From positions 19,148,488 to 19,212,487 of the forward strand of contig OZ029917.1 in assembly GCA_964023275.1 (NCBI GenBank): 64,000 nt of DNA. Reading direction: 5' to 3'. Source of the stretch: Norana najaformis. Lineage: Eukaryota > Annelida > Clitellata > Crassiclitellata > Hormogastridae. Every line of letters begins with the position of its first letter. Position 1 is the stretch's first letter. The translations under genes and the position numbers were made by a program. Of this stretch, positions 47,685-60,434 are shown one piece after another. The notes under the pieces were generated by a model. That model had not been told where the DNA came from, made no database searches, and saw only the letters and a list, made by a program, of their open reading frames with translations.

Positions 47685-48095
47685 TAAAGACTTCTATAGC
47701 GCCGTTTTTATAATGTCCAAGCCATCATTCGATGGTCAATTCAAGTGAAATCGCAATCAAAAATCATAATCCGTTGGAGAAGCTGGGGTCGAATTCCTGC
47801 GGGTCAGAGAAACCAGAAGTTAGGCTACGCTGGGTAAGCACGTTGAAAGAGATGAGTCTTTAGTTTAAACCTGAATGACATCAAAGAATTTGTAAAACAA
47901 ACTGAACTGGACAGTGAATTCCAAAGCTTTGGACTAACTACCAAGAAGGCCCGAGAGTCCAAAACACAGTACGAGGTACGAGGAACAGCAAGAGTCGCAG
48001 TGTTCACTGACCGAGTGCAATACCTGTTAGTATAAGTGATGTGGATGGAAAGTAGGTCGGCTGATATAAATACACGTAAGGCAGTCAATTTTGTT
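47685..48095 (-). mobile_element. LINE 3' end, FKLKTHLF family, copy 1
   Basis: On the minus strand, 47825-48088 encodes VVSPKLWNSLSSSV and a terminal MSFRFKLKTHLFQRAY, the classic C-terminus of CR1/L2-type LINE proteins. The 3' UTR contains AACTTCTGGTTTCTCTGACC and runs to GGCGCTATAGAAGTCTTTAG. The same family recurs at 56745-57060. Confidence 0.85.
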
Positions 48096-48099
48096 GGCT

Positions 48100-49435
48100 T
48101 GTACCTAGGAGAAGAAATTCGGTTTTAGAAGAATTCAGAAGTTTTGGTTCTAGCCATCCAAGACTGAACGAACATCAGCAAAAAGAAACACGCAGTTTAA
48201 GAGCAGGATTAGACGTGAAACTATCAAACGAAAGGAATAGTTGCATTTAACTTTTCTTCATTAAATTCCAAACAACCCATATGTATGTAAATGTGTATGT
48301 ATGGGTGTATGTCTATCGTTTCAAATTGTACTTTACATCGTTTTCACAAACCACAGGGTTTTCGGTAATTCAAAGATCGATCGAATACTACATTGGCATG
48401 TACAGGCCCACGAGTGTATACATATACTTGTAGGCATGTGTATTTAAAATATATGCCAGTGTACATGTATGTGGGTCTGTAGGTCAATGTAAATCTATTT
48501 GCCTGTGAATAAGCTGGTTCCCGCGACTTAGCGTACTTTGAGCGCTGTAGAAATCTCGAGATTACGATTATGATGTTCAGCTAGGTCAGTACATAGCAGC
48601 CAAAGGTCGTGTATGTGAAATACACGTGTATTTAGTTATAGGTGCCATATCAGTTTTTGGAACAATAGCTATGTGAGTATGGGCCTAGATCTGTATTACT
48701 TTTGCGTTTGGCCTGTGGGTCTGAAGATACCGTGAGTTGTTTCTTCTGCGTAACATTTTATACGACAATTAATTGTTTTCCACCCCACGCTCCTTATGTG
48801 TAGCCTACACGTGTATTTCAGTGCTATCAATTACTGGCGTGGAAATGAAAGAATCCTGGAAAATTGCCCGCTGGCGAAAACTCATTTTCTTCATTCTTCA
48901 CATACATGACCTCTGGAGAATATTATCAGCGCCAGTGACTTAACAGATTTCAATTGCTCTGCAGCTCTGCATCAATTATTAACGAAATCGACCGCAAAGG
49001 TAATCGTCAAGCGCTGTCGCCGGCGGAGCAATCGCAAAGCAGCATAGTTGAATTGACGAAAAAAATCGCCACGCGGCTAATTAATTACGGCTAATTAATG
49101 AAACTGAAAAAACAGATCGAGAAATATAGTAATATAAAGACTCCAAAAATTTAACTGTGAAAAAGAAATTAGTTCAGAAACAAACTGAGAAACACTGCAA
49201 CTCTTAAGAGTAAAATAAAATAAAGAAATTGGTTAAAAATGGACTGAAAGAAAAGCATGCAACTCAAAAGTGTAGGCCTACATATTAAAGAAAATTGGTT
49301 CAAAACAAACTCAAGGAGTAGGCATATATCGCAAAAAAACTGGTTCAAATATAGACTGGAAAAAAATAAAACTCCAAACATTAGCATAACACAACAAGAG
49401 TTTTAACTGGTTTCAAACACATGTAATCTGTGCTA
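48100..49435. mobile_element. Gene-poor DNA with LINE tail copy f (48505-48572)
   Basis: 48505-48572, plus strand, is an ATTACG-family 3' end: GTGAATAAGCTGGTTCCCGC, GACTTAGCG, GAGCGCTGTAG, AAATCTCGAGATTACGATTA. The rest is AT-rich and shows no gene. Confidence 0.75.
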
Positions 49436-49439
49436 GAAC

Positions 49440-49915
49440 TACTGCAAATTTATCGAAAATACTTAATACCCACTCCTACCTAACTTCTAAAAAGCTCTTC
49501 CATAAATCTAAGGCTCTTACAGTAAAGAATTTCTGCCCTAACGTTCCTTTTGCCTTCTTAAAAAATTATATATGTAGTATCGAATTGATTGTTTGGTGCT
49601 AATTCAAAGAATCTATCCCTTTGCACTGCTTCCTTACCTGTAATAACATTTTAAGCCCCAAATAGGTCTCCTCTGCTCTTCTTTCTCTCCGATGCTGTTA
49701 GCTCACACCGTTTTCAACCTTTCTTCGTAGTTCAGATCCTTGTAACCCCAAATCATTTTGGTAGTTCTCCTCTGCACTCTCTCTGGTTGTTCAATGTCAT
49801 GTTTCATATATGTATTCCATACCTGGATGCAGTAGTTCAACAGTGGCATCACCAATGATTTGTACAACCTCAGTATTATATCTTTTCTGTGCTAACTATT
49901 GTCCTCTTGATCGAA
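49440..49915 (-). pseudogene. Decayed CR1-like LINE C-terminus
   Basis: The minus strand reads, across frame changes, LRLYKSLVMPLLNYCIQVW, ERVQRRTTKMIWGYKDL, NYEERLKTV and finally FFTVRALDLWKSFLEVR with stops. The P-LxYC-xxW and ERVQRR-TK-I motifs are typical of the region after the RT domain in CR1/Jockey-type LINEs. Confidence 0.85.
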
Positions 49916-49999
49916 CTTGATCTTGATCAGGCTTTTGTTACTTGAAACTTTGTACTCTTATATGTAATCACTTCCGGTTTCTTTCTATCTCACTCACTT

Positions 50000-51000
50000 T
50001 CAAAGCCTTACTTATTGAAAAAGTTTTTAATGTAGTTCGTCTATACCTGGACTCATGTCAGTTTTAAACCTTTTTCAGCTCTTCGACCACATTTTCCTTA
50101 GTAAATAATATATGTGACAATTCCTTCCCACCACTAACCAACAAATGTATACATAATATTATATCTAATATATATTATTATCTAATATATTAAAGCTAAT
50201 AACTTATATGGCGCCACTATTCTTAACATGTCATATGTCAATCTGCAATAGTTTTGAAGCTAGAACACAGTTCATGTGAGAAATCCACTGGATGGACTTG
50301 GGCTAGGTCGAAGGCTGAAAGGTCGGAGAAAGCAGAAAGCGAGCTACGATGGATGGGCAAGTTGAGAAAAAGAAATTGGTTAAAAAGTTAAGTTTGAGAA
50401 AACTAAAATTCAAGCTGTAAACCAGATTTTTTCTCTGTTCTTGCAGTGTAAACATAGTGTGGCCGGGATGCTTATCGAAACAGTTCTTGCTAAGGCACTT
50501 GGTGTATTTGTGACCTGCAACGATATACATGTACTTTCGGCTGACTGAATTAAGAGGCCCCAACATAGGCAACCGACTGTTTGTAATGCAAGGTAAGGTA
50601 AGCAAATCGGTCATTTCACACGCCTGTATAAGCTTCGAAGACGTGGTTCTGGGTTCAAAGACCACTTTCGCCTGAAGCGAACACAGGACAGCTGCATCCA
50701 GCAGATGACATCCTTTGCTTATGGGTTACACGGCTTGACAAAAACGAGTTGTCAATTTTATATGAAGTACCTGCCAACGTGGCACCCACCGCAGTATAGT
50801 TACTAAGCACATGACATGTGACATGTAACATTTGTTTTCATTCTTGAAGCGTTAGGTGTGAATATTGTCTGCTCTTTGAGGTGACGACTAAGTGGATCTT
50901 CTGTCCGTACTTTTGCATAATAGATGATGATTTACCTAGAGATAGTGTAGACTAATAAATGGGTCATCACTTGTCAAGCTCTTTCAGTTATATAACTTAT
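50000..51000. other. No gene; short direct repeat
   Basis: No convincing coding sequence. 50829-50880 repeats at 52610-52661 with a few substitutions (TTTGTTTTCATTCTTGAA, then CGTTAG-TGTGAATA). Confidence 0.4.
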
Positions 51001-51004
51001 ACAG

Positions 51005-51370
51005 TGTGAGCGGAAAAAAGCGAACCCCTAGAAAACTTCATAATAGCTTGCATTCAGAATTAATAACAAAATTTTAATCAAATTTGGAAAGCAACCAATT
51101 CAATTACTATGTTTGACGCATTTATGTTCAATGTGTCCTCCTTGGGCTTTGACGCAGACGGTAAGGTGCGACCGCCACTGACTTGCAATGTCAATTAAGC
51201 GCTGATCCAATTCATCCCACGCCTACCTGATATATTGGCGTAGCTCAGCGACATTCCGAAGTTTTGTTTTTTTAGACTTTTCTTGCATCATGTCCCAGAT
51301 TTTGTAGTCTACAGGATTTAGGTCTGGACTCTTTGGAGCCAAAGTGCAAGAGGTATGGAATTAGGATTTC
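51005..51370 (-). pseudogene. mariner-type transposase C-terminus
   Basis: The minus strand reads APKSPDLNPVDYKIWDMM, then KLRNVAELRQYI, a stop, WDELDQRLIDIASQWR and a terminal CVKAQGGHIEH. SPDLNPVDY holds the third catalytic acidic residue of Tc1/mariner transposases, and the rest is the usual C-terminus. The in-frame TAG and missing N-terminal two-thirds make it inactive. Downstream, GTTCGCTTTTTTCCGC-CACACTG near 51005-51030 may be the terminal inverted repeat. Confidence 0.82.
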
Positions 51371-51399
51371 GTTCTCCAGCAGTTTTACGGTTTCACCCC

Positions 51400-54300
51400 G
51401 CAAAAATTTGCCCTAGATAGTTTGTTCACAAATGATGTCATATTTAACGGGAAACTGTCCAAGATTTTAAAAGTTGTTAGCCGTTACAATCAAAATTATA
51501 ATCCATTTGAATTTCCTTACCTTCATGCATGTTTTGCACTTACATAAATAATGTTTGTAGAGTGTAGCTTTTCCCACTCAGATGTACCGATATAATATCC
51601 ATCATAGACTTAAGCTTACCTACCTAAACCTGCAACGAATAAATTATTGTCTATTATAAACTTGTTCTAGAAGACCTCCATCGATGCCATGCTCTCCCGT
51701 TCTTGGTCTTCATGCTTGGTAGTACATGAGTGTCGACTCTCTCGACGTTTGACCGATAACTTCCACTCATCCGCTGTGATTCTCTACGCCAGCAGCAGTT
51801 CACGACTAGCGACCGACTAGGCCTACTCTGAAGCGTCGTCCCACCCTTTCCTTGCTTCGAAAAAACTTCGTCTAAGCTTAGCTTGTTCCTCGTCAACTAT
51901 AGCGTCGACCGTGGACTAACATTTGATTGTTTGTTTGACGCAACCTAATGGCCTTCCATAGCAACAATAGTCTCTGAATGACAGTGTCTTCTTTATTGAG
52001 CTATAACAGCCCATTAATAATCGTATAAATGATTTTCGTTCGAATAAATAACTTTAGAACCGTTCTTCGTCGAAAATACCGTCGATCATACGATACGTAA
52101 TGATAGATATAGAGTTATGAGAGACCTTTCGCCCAACCTCCTTTGTCTTCGACGTTTTCAGCACAACTGAAAATATTAAAGTCCCGCCTTGCCCCATCCG
52201 TGAAAATTGTCTACGTGTGACCAAACGATTGAAGTCGACCGTTGAGTTAAAATTTCTGCAGCTAGTTCCCTGGTTTTCGTTAAGTCCACAGCATAGTGAT
52301 CAGCAGTTCCCCATAGCCTAACATTAATTATTATTATGCTCTACGATGCTGGCACATACTTATATAATATAGACACTTAACTAGATGTTGGTCAATATAT
52401 ATACATTCAAACACATATCTATGCTACACCTAACGTAATATAATAACTAAGTGCAATCTAGCCAACGTATTTATAATAGATGCAATGAAAAATACTAAGA
52501 GAATCGCTACAAATAAGCCTCCACAACTTAAAGTTGGACACAAATTTTCAAAAATTTCTCCTGCTAAAATTCTCATGTAACTATATTGCAAGTAAGTACA
52601 ACTTATAATTTGTTTTCATTCTTGAAACGTTAGATGTGAATAGTGTCTACTCTTTGTAAGCACTGGGACTAACTTTCGAAATATCTAAACACTGATAAAA
52701 GTTGTAAATTGTCGACTGGCCTACATTTGTGCATGATATGTTTAATGCTACGTGACGCTAAGCTGAATAACAAGGGTTCAGATTAAGCAAAAATAAGGAG
52801 ATTTGATATTTTGCTTTCTGTGCAGATAAATATGTATGCGTAAAATTGCCACTTATACATGTAAGTTAAATGTTTTAAATCTCATTTGTATAGGTAAACG
52901 ATATTTCATCACATTTATTGGTCGGAGAAACCCGCTGTTCAGATTTTATCTGCAAAGTGAGATCACGAACTTAAGACCTGCTAGCAAAATATTGAAATGC
53001 TGATGAGGTTCCTTGAAATCATAAATAAATTTACCACGAAGTGTTGCGGTTTTAGTAAAGCATGCTTGTTCTTTTTATCACAGCCACTTGTAGGCCTTAG
53101 AACTGATTCAGGTAAAATCTACACAAGTTGTTCACATGAACATAAAATATATGATAGTAAACAGGTCTATAGATCTAACTCAATTATATCATAATGTGGC
53201 GCAGTTTGAATACGCAGGCGCGATGTCAGTATCTAAATCAACAGCCAGTAGTGATGTATTATTTACTGAACATTACCAGAGACAAAATCAAGACATCAAC
53301 ACGTGCAAGTAACTTACAGGCGGCCTGCTGTCAACATAGGCTAACTAGGCTTCTGCCCGACGACAGTGACGGCCTATGCCGTTTATGAATATTCAACGGC
53401 TATTGTCGGTTCATGCGTCGCTAATAAGTGCACTCCAAGTCGTTTCTTCAGAAAAATTTATGTGCTCAGGTTTGACTAAAGCAAGCATAGACCTTTGACA
53501 ATCTTTAGTGCCAATATAGCTCAGGCCTATGCCCGAACACTAATTCTCCTATAAAAAGCACGATGACAATAGCTGATAGGTTCCTCATTCTTTGCAATAC
53601 TTAAAGCTTTCAAAGGAGTTCTGAACATGAGCTGAAAGGCTGTACACAGGCGAAATAACACACACACACATGTCTTAATTCAGTCAGAACTATATTGTGG
53701 CATACAGTAATACGCAACCAGACGCAATAGCTTAAACTTAGAGGCCTATATACAAAACCACATGTTTAGAATTTACCTTATATACAGTTGTTATCACTTT
53801 TTAAATACGTTTAATAATAAACCGTCTCCTGCAAAATATGACGTAACAGGTCTGGCGGTTTAATACTTGAGGCGTGAATTGAATTACGCGAGAGATTCAA
53901 CTCCATTAACCCAAATTCTTGTCCAGTTCTTTTCTAGACTCTTAGGCGCCTTCGTTGGTAACAAAGGGTAACCAGATTTTTTTACTTAGATGTAATTGTA
54001 ACAATTATAAGAACGACAATTTACACAGCACTGTATGAATACGTAGGGACTGCTTTCTGTAATTAGCTGTTCTGCTTTAGTGCCAAAAATGAAGCAATAA
54101 GTGAATTTCTCGAAGAAATGCAATTAATAAATTACTCTAAGAGCATCACTAAAAGATAGTGGGGGTTGTTGCATGATCTTGGTATCAAATTCGAATTTTC
54201 AATCCGGAATCTGTGGTCAACTGTACCTCCAGAATATTGGAAATGGCCACAAGCATATCGTTCGATTGAAGACAATGTCTTTATGGTTGGTGGTTGATAG

Positions 54301-55545
54301 CCTGGTTTCTGTGATTATTAAGGAAAATGCCATCGGTGATCGATGCACTCACAAGACACGGCAATACTCACCCACTGCAACATCTCGCAACAAATGGGTC
54401 TACTCGTCGTTTCTTTTGTATTCACCTAAGTTTCTCTAATCATTCTAAAGTCTTATGATGGTATTTAGCCGAACAAATGACCTCCAGGTAAGTTTGGTTT
54501 CGGTGAAGACGGGTCAAGATTTCATAGTCGGCCTATTTTACACGACATGAGTTACTGATACGTGTGGGTAATGAAACTTTTACCTTCAGCTGTATACATT
54601 CCAATGCATATATTTGAACTGTTGTAAGCAAATAATCTATTGTAGAAAAACGAGCGTTAAAAATCATCGGCGTTACTTAGTACATTCAGGACGATTGCAA
54701 ATTGTCTCTACAGAAGCCTTCCATCCACAGACGAATGCAGGGCTTCTAATTCTAGTTTCATCAGGCAGATAGAGCACACATCTAATGACTCCTCTGACGC
54801 TGTCATTTTAATACCCAGCTGGACATCTATCGGTCGATGCAACAACAGTTCCTCTGCAGTAAGTCCCCCTTGGTGGGCGACTGGTATGGTACTCGACTCA
54901 GAATCATCTTCTTAATTCTTGGCTTCGCCCATTATGAACGAATTCCAGAACCAGAAATTGTGTTTTTCGTCAACGACTGTGCAACTAAAGAACACAAGCG
55001 ACACACATTTGAGTTTCTCTAATCGTTTTGTTTGTTTCTCAGTCTTGTGTTTACACATTTACACTATACGCATAAATGAAAAACAGTGAACCTTCTTTCT
55101 TTAATCGTGATCGTAAACTGCAGTTATTCAGCACCCGAATGGTGATGCCTAGGGAACCAGACAATTTGAAAGCAAGACGATTTCATCGGAAGAAGACTCA
55201 GGCTAAACATGAACTTATGAACCGGAGCTGAACTTGGACGATAAGATATGGTATCAGGCCAATGTCCCTCTGGCCAATAATTAATTAGTTTTATCCAATA
55301 ATCTACCTGCTAATTGTAGGGGTTATTGTCACAGGTCTTTAAACTGGGGAGTGCCATATCTTTTTGGGGTGAGTTAATTGGCTGGAGGTTTTTGGCCGGG
55401 GTATTTCGGCCGGTGGTAATTACAACTGAGCCACAAGTTATAGACTGCTTTTAAGAGTGACCCAGGAGATCGTGTTTTAATACGCATTGCGGAATCCAAA
55501 CTTATAAGATAATGGTACCTGCCAACCGGATATTCGGCTCCGCAT
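51400..55545. other. No gene recognised
   Basis: AT-rich with many short ORFs lacking recognisable domains. The second copy of the 52-bp direct repeat lies at 52610-52661. Confidence 0.4.
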
Positions 55546-55599
55546 TGAGATTAACAGGTCGTGCATGGCCTTCCTTGATGAAGGTATCTTAGCTCAATA

Positions 55600-56140
55600 A
55601 GTGAACTCAGCACCTCTGAAGTGTATAACCAGAGTGCATCTGCACTGTGCTGCTTCGTGGATGGACAAGACGACCGAGGACGTTTAACTGTACAGCTCAG
55701 CAACGAGATTATGGAAAGACAAACGTACCAGTTTTCAGGAAAGACAAATGTACCAGTTTTCAGGAAAGACAAATGTACTAGCTCCGCTGTTGTACCTGCG
55801 TCAGTGACTGTGTGATGCAAGTAAGAGTCAGCGGAAGTACACATAGACAGCAGTGATATCCCAGACCACACACTTGCCCGCCTGCCAGGAGATAAGTGTG
55901 GCACCATCTGGGCGTTTGCCATCGGACCTTGAAATTCCTACTGGTTCTTTAAAAGAAGGGAAAACTGCTTTCACCAAAGCTCGCCAGATTAAGTCATTTT
56001 GAGCTGCATGGCTAGCAGTCCTACGGGCCCAAGACGGCAAGCAATGCCATGGGCGCCATCAGCCAAGACCATTGAATCAGAGGCGATTATGGATGGCGCA
56101 GATCTCAGCCCCAAGGCGCAAACCCACGGCCACTCATACT
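55600..56140 (-). pseudogene. LINE C-terminal domain, decayed
   Basis: The minus strand reads GLRLGAEICAIH, then ARRTASHAAQNDLIWRAL, KEPVGISRSDGKRPDG, ISWQAGKCVVWDI and, after a frameshift, SADSYLHHTVTDAGTTAEL. HAAxNDLIWRAL, DGKRPDG and W-GK-VWD are the hallmark C-terminal blocks of an RT family widespread in invertebrate genomes. Several stops and shifts make it dead. Confidence 0.82.
55714..55785 (+). repeat. Tandem repeat, about 24 bp x 3
   Basis: Three copies of GACAAATGTACCAGTTTTC-type units separated by AGGAAA, the last diverged. It lies inside the decayed LINE C-terminus. Confidence 0.9.
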
Positions 56141-56744
56141 GACTCATCGAGTCTTAGGCCGCAGGCACTTATTGGAAGGACAAACAGAGCGTGTGTGATT
56201 TTTTGGAAATATTGGCTAAACATCCGTGTAACTTAACACAAGGTCATGCAATGAGAAACAGAAAATTGAGGAGAATAAATTAAATTGTGACCAATTAAAT
56301 CTTTCTGCTACTAATACTCGCACCCTGCATATATCATTCTCTGATTGTATATATGAATTCTGAGCATCTAGTACATGTATTCATTATTCATATTTCATCT
56401 GCTCGCATCCTCAAGTGCGTGCATACAACACATGCGAGTATATTGGTCATGATATACTAGGCCTATATATCAACGATGTATATGGTTAGTGTTGGGTACT
56501 CTGTGTGAACTGCAATTATTTGTAGGTCTTCATGCGTTTGTCGGTGAAGCGTGAAACGTGAAGGTGCAAATAGCAGCAGCTGTGTGAGAATGTACACATG
56601 AGGCAATTAGGCCGATCATAAGACCACTCGCCATTCCAAAGTGCACGCCAGCAAAATGTCTCCCTCTCCGTCCACAAGCATCGAGATCTTTATTCCCGCG
56701 GCAGATTATCATGGCGTCTCCGATCCATGGACTGCAATCTTTCA

Positions 56745-57060
56745 TGAACTTTTAGATATGAAAGTTGGAAATCTAATGGAATGACTTCTATAACGCCATT
56801 GTAATAATGCACTAGGCATCAGTCGTCGGTCGCTTTAAGTGAAATGTTATTTTAAAAAACAGAACCAGTTATCGAAGCCAGGTTGAATTCCGAGCCGTCA
56901 AAAAAGAAGTTAGGCTACGTAGGTAAGCAATTAGAAACAGATGAGTCTAAAGTTTAGTTTAGAATGATATTAAAGATCTAGCAAAGCCAACAGGAGTGGG
57001 CAGTGGATTCCACAGCTGTGGATCGGCTACCGAGAACGGCCGCGAACTTAAATAAAACGA
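56745..57060 (-). mobile_element. LINE 3' end, FKLKTHLF family, copy 2
   Basis: Matches 47685-47980 in the same orientation. Shared blocks include GACTTCTATA-CGCC, TTAGGCTACG, GATGAGTCT-AAGTTTA and GGACAGTGAATTCCA-AGC versus GGGCAGTGGATTCCACAGC. Older than copy 1. Confidence 0.8.
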
Positions 57061-57099
57061 GCTTGACCCAGATGACCATTCAAGTGGAACATGGGAATC

Positions 57100-57630
57100 T
57101 CGATATATTTTCTGCTAACTAAGATGTAGGCCTACATTGAATCATGATAAATCTTTCTTCTGACTTCGGGCGTAAAGCAATGTTCATAAATTACGCGAGT
57201 GGAGTCGAAATGCGAGGCAAAGTCGAGTTCCTGGCAATGGTCAATTTCAACATCAAGCACCCAGGAAGATAATCGAAGAAAACAGTTCCGGTAGCTTTTA
57301 AGTTGTTCTACGCGTAATTTTCCAACTTTCCCATTTTGCATCAATTAAACAGGTCTCATCTAAAGGCTTTGATTGCTGCCTTAGTTGCAGGAATGATTTC
57401 TTGAACTTTAGCCTTAACGTGTAATCGCCACCCTGTTCTTATGTTAGTCTTGTTATGGGCCTATACATAATAACAGGAAAAGAATTGCAATTGTAAAATG
57501 GAGGCCATCAGTCACTCAGTTCTCCTATGTTTCCAAGACTCTCCACATATGACTACACGTACTGATTAGTGTTTTATACATTACGAAAATGCGTGAAGAA
57601 TGATATCCTTATCATTTAATATAATGATAA
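57100..57630. other. Unassigned; short SAP-like ORF
   Basis: A 70-codon minus-strand ORF at 57132-57344 begins with NGKVGKLRVEQLKSY, reminiscent of the first helix of a SAP domain, but the rest does not fit. Probably chance or TE debris. Confidence 0.2.
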
Positions 57631-57631
57631 C

Positions 57632-57760
57632 AGCACGGTGCTCGACAGTGGATAGCGAACTGGGCTGACAAATTCCCTCCCAGACGGAGGATTCGAACCC
57701 CTATATTTAAAGATTTTTGTTTTACCAGAGTGCCTTAGCGAACTGGGCTACCAAATGAGT
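57632..57760 (-). mobile_element. tRNA-like SINE fragment
   Basis: On the minus strand, TAGCCCAGTTCGCTAAGGC (57732-57750) resembles a tRNA A box. GGTTCGAATCC (57689-57699) is a perfect B box, 32 bases on, which is tRNA-like spacing. The acceptor arms do not pair, so this is not a working tRNA. A second partial copy of the CAGCCCAGTTCGCTA block at about 57653-57667 suggests a duplicated or dimeric SINE. Confidence 0.55.
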
Positions 57761-57954
57761 ACACCGACTACACTGTCGGTGGGACGATCAGACGCCGAGG
57801 AATAGTACTTGCTACTCCCCTCATAAGGCTAAGAAATTGAAGTCGCTAGCATTTCACACCCATTGCTGCCTTGGGGTTGGCTTAAGTGGCTGTTCTTATT
57901 CATCTTCCAATTATAGCAGAGAAACATCTTAGATGAAATAAGCTTCTTTAATGC

Positions 57955-58275
57955 TCACACAATTTCCATGTCTCCGTTACCCGGCGTCGACGGTGGAGTC
58001 CAGAAGGCGAGGAGGATGGTTCCCGTGGAAATGGGTTTGGTGTTACTCGACTGGAGAGCGTCGTCCGCTGTGAGGCAGGCATAGGGCGACAGAGAGAGGC
58101 TCTGGCTGTTCCAGACGCCCAATGGAGTGGCCATGAGGACCTGACTGGCTCGGCAGAAGACGCTGCTGACGCTGTCTCTTGTCACTTTGAACTCCACTGC
58201 AAACATAGCATCAATTTCTTCCAAATACATCTGCCAGTGCTCGCCAACCGATTCAGCCATTGACAAATCAGTCAA
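57955..58275 (-). CDS. Hypothetical protein, 101-106 aa
   Basis: A minus-strand ORF with two possible starts (58275, or MAESVGEHWQ at 58260). It ends GNGDMEIV with an ATTAAA a few bases after the stop. Composition is clearly richer in GC than the flanks, with a varied amino acid content and a soluble appearance: LEEIDAMFAVEFKVTRD, then VLMATPLGVWNSQSLSL. No signal peptide, membrane segment or domain is recognised. A GG|GTAACG near the end could be a splice donor, making this a first exon instead. Confidence 0.35.
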   Translation of the reverse strand: MTDLSMAESVGEHWQMYLEEIDAMFAVEFKVTRDSVSSVFCRASQVLMATPLGVWNSQSLSLSPYACLTADDALQSSNTKPISTGTILLAFWTPPSTPGNGDMEIV

Positions 58276-58739
58276 TTAGCGATGAAATGCACAATCTAAT
58301 CGAATTATAAACCAAACTATACCTGTCTAATCCAACCTAACATAAGCCAAGCTAAAAGGTAAATGTAGGTTGGTTTAATTTATTCTAACGGACGGCATCG
58401 AATGGAAAACAGGTCAAACTAAAGCAAACTAAGTTAAACTATGCAGTCGAAGTCCATAGCCAATATAGTGTGTGTGTGTATGTATGTATGTATGACACAG
58501 ATCTCTTAGCTCTGCAGCACAGGATGATCTGGTAGTTATCCCATCCCGTAGGCTACTTACACAATGCAATAGGGTAGCCATGCTGTAGTCGGCCCCTCGT
58601 TCTGAAACAGGTTTTATGCAACCTGGGCTATGAGCTTTTCTTCTACCTTCCATGCCTCAATTTCGCCAGCTGTTGAAGACCATTCTTTCTAATCGTGTTC
58701 TTATATTGTCAGGTCAGGAGATTTCTGAAATTTCTTCGA

Positions 58740-58868
58740 GAGGCGCTCTATAAATGACAGTTACGATTACGATTGCGTATGTATGTATGCATGTATGTAT
58801 GTATGTATGTATGTATGTAAGTATGTATGTATGTATGTATGTATGTATTATGTATGTATGTATGTATC
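58740..58868 (+). repeat. ATTACG LINE tail followed by ATGT microsatellite
   Basis: GGCGCTCTATAAATGACAG-TTACGATTACGATTGCG (58742-58778) is the very end of the ATTACG LINE family. It runs directly into about twenty ATGT/GTAT units. Confidence 0.8.
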
Positions 58869-58914
58869 CAAACATCTTTATAGCGTTTTCAGTTGCTGCA
58901 TCTAAATTTTGAAA

Positions 58915-59110
58915 CTCCTTCCCCTTGACTCTTCGTTCTGCTCAGTCGCTTCTGTCATTTCGTTCTCAACTTAAAACTTTCTTTTTTCACATTTTATCCA
59001 CCACAGGCTGCCTCTGTGTCTGGTGGACTGACTTTTTGGATTTTGACCTGATTGCGGCTTGGCTTTGGTGTGCCATCGGTTGATGCCTTGTGCATTAGAC
59101 ACCGGCGCAT
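58915..59110 (+). mobile_element. LINE 3' end, AAT-tailed family, copy 2
   Basis: Encodes LTLRSAQSLLSFRSQLKTF, then LF and a CTGTGTCTGGTGGACTGAC block shared with 35112-35210. It ends ATTAGACACCGGCGCATTATAGG before the ATT run. The SQLKTFLF motif marks a CR1/L2-type C-terminus. Confidence 0.82.
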
Positions 59111-59116
59111 TATAGG

Positions 59117-59326
<210 letters not shown>

Positions 59327-59964
59327 CTGACTTCATCAGTAGAGACTCTAACGTCTTCAGTTCGCTTCACAAGACAAGCGCTCCCACCAGTCAGTAACAA
59401 TTTTAAACGGCTTTGCAAGCCATGCGTGTATTATGTTAGGTAACGAAAAGTTTTTTTACACGTAAACATTAATAAATCAACCAATATAAGTAATTATGTA
59501 GGATTAATGACACATCCACACGATGAGAAGGTGGAGTAATAACCCAGACTAAGGATCTTTCGAAGCCGTAGCACATAAAATAGTAGAGTACAATGCATGG
59601 TAGAGAACTTGCTTTTCAAACCAACCCGGAGTCAAGTTAGGCTGTAAATAGAAACTCCGTTTCTTTGGACACGGCTTTGATTCGCCCATACACTTATTTA
59701 TAGCAGGCAATCTGGGTCATTTAAAGTAGGCTAGTTAGTCTTTCTAAATAAGACTGACGATATGCCCACAAGAGGACAGAGTTTCTCAATAAGACGACAG
59801 TAGTTAGCCTAATAAAATATCCAGTCAAGCGATGCACCGCAGGAATGTTCGCTGCCTGACCGCACAACAGAAAGTATGCAAGCAGACAAGACTAATAAGC
59901 CTGTTGGTAAGTGGTTGAGTGAGTAATAATTAAGCAGTGATGTCTGTGTATGTTTCTATGTATA

Positions 59965-60430
59965 TTCCAACCACTCCGTTCAACCCGCTCCCCTTCTGCT
60001 CTAACACTTCTCCACCCCTCCGTCACCTCATCCTTAAAATTTGGAGATCTCTTCATAGCCATAGCTGGTCCACCCCGTGGAATAAACTCCCCCAGAATTT
60101 GCGACAATTATATGATCCATCTTACAAACTCATCATCACTTCATTCCTTGCAATCTCTGCGCAGGTCTTCCATTCAAAACTGAAAAAAACTCATCTTTCG
60201 CAGATCTTATCCTGATTTCTCTTTTTCTTTTTATCTATCCTGCAGATTCAATTCCAAACACCACTCACCGTAGCCCTCTGACTGTCTGCCTGCCAGAGTC
60301 TTGGATCTTGACCTTGAACCGAACCCTTCCTGCCTATCGATTTTGTTTCGACTGAGCGCCTCTGTATAAGCTGGTCCCGCGACTTAGCTTTCGGTGGGCG
60401 CTGTATAAATCTCGAGATTACGATTCTATG
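59965..60430 (+). mobile_element. LINE 3' end, ATTACG family, longest copy (g)
   Basis: The ORF part gives RHLILKIWRSLHSHSWST, then WNKLPQNLRQLYDPSY, and ends AQVFHSKLKKTHLSQILS with a stop near 60215. This is a CR1/L2-type C-terminus. About 200 bp of 3' UTR follow, ending GCGACTTAGCTTTCGGTGGG, CGCTGTATAAATCTCGAG and ATTACGATT. It is the reference copy for the tail-only fragments elsewhere in the window. Confidence 0.88.
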
Positions 60431-60434
60431 CTTG

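Noticed and set aside
57132..57344. SAP-domain gene
   Set aside because: Only about 15 residues resemble the first SAP helix; the glycine turn and second helix are missing.
57632..57760. Functional tRNA gene
   Set aside because: The A and B boxes are present, but the acceptor and anticodon stems do not pair.
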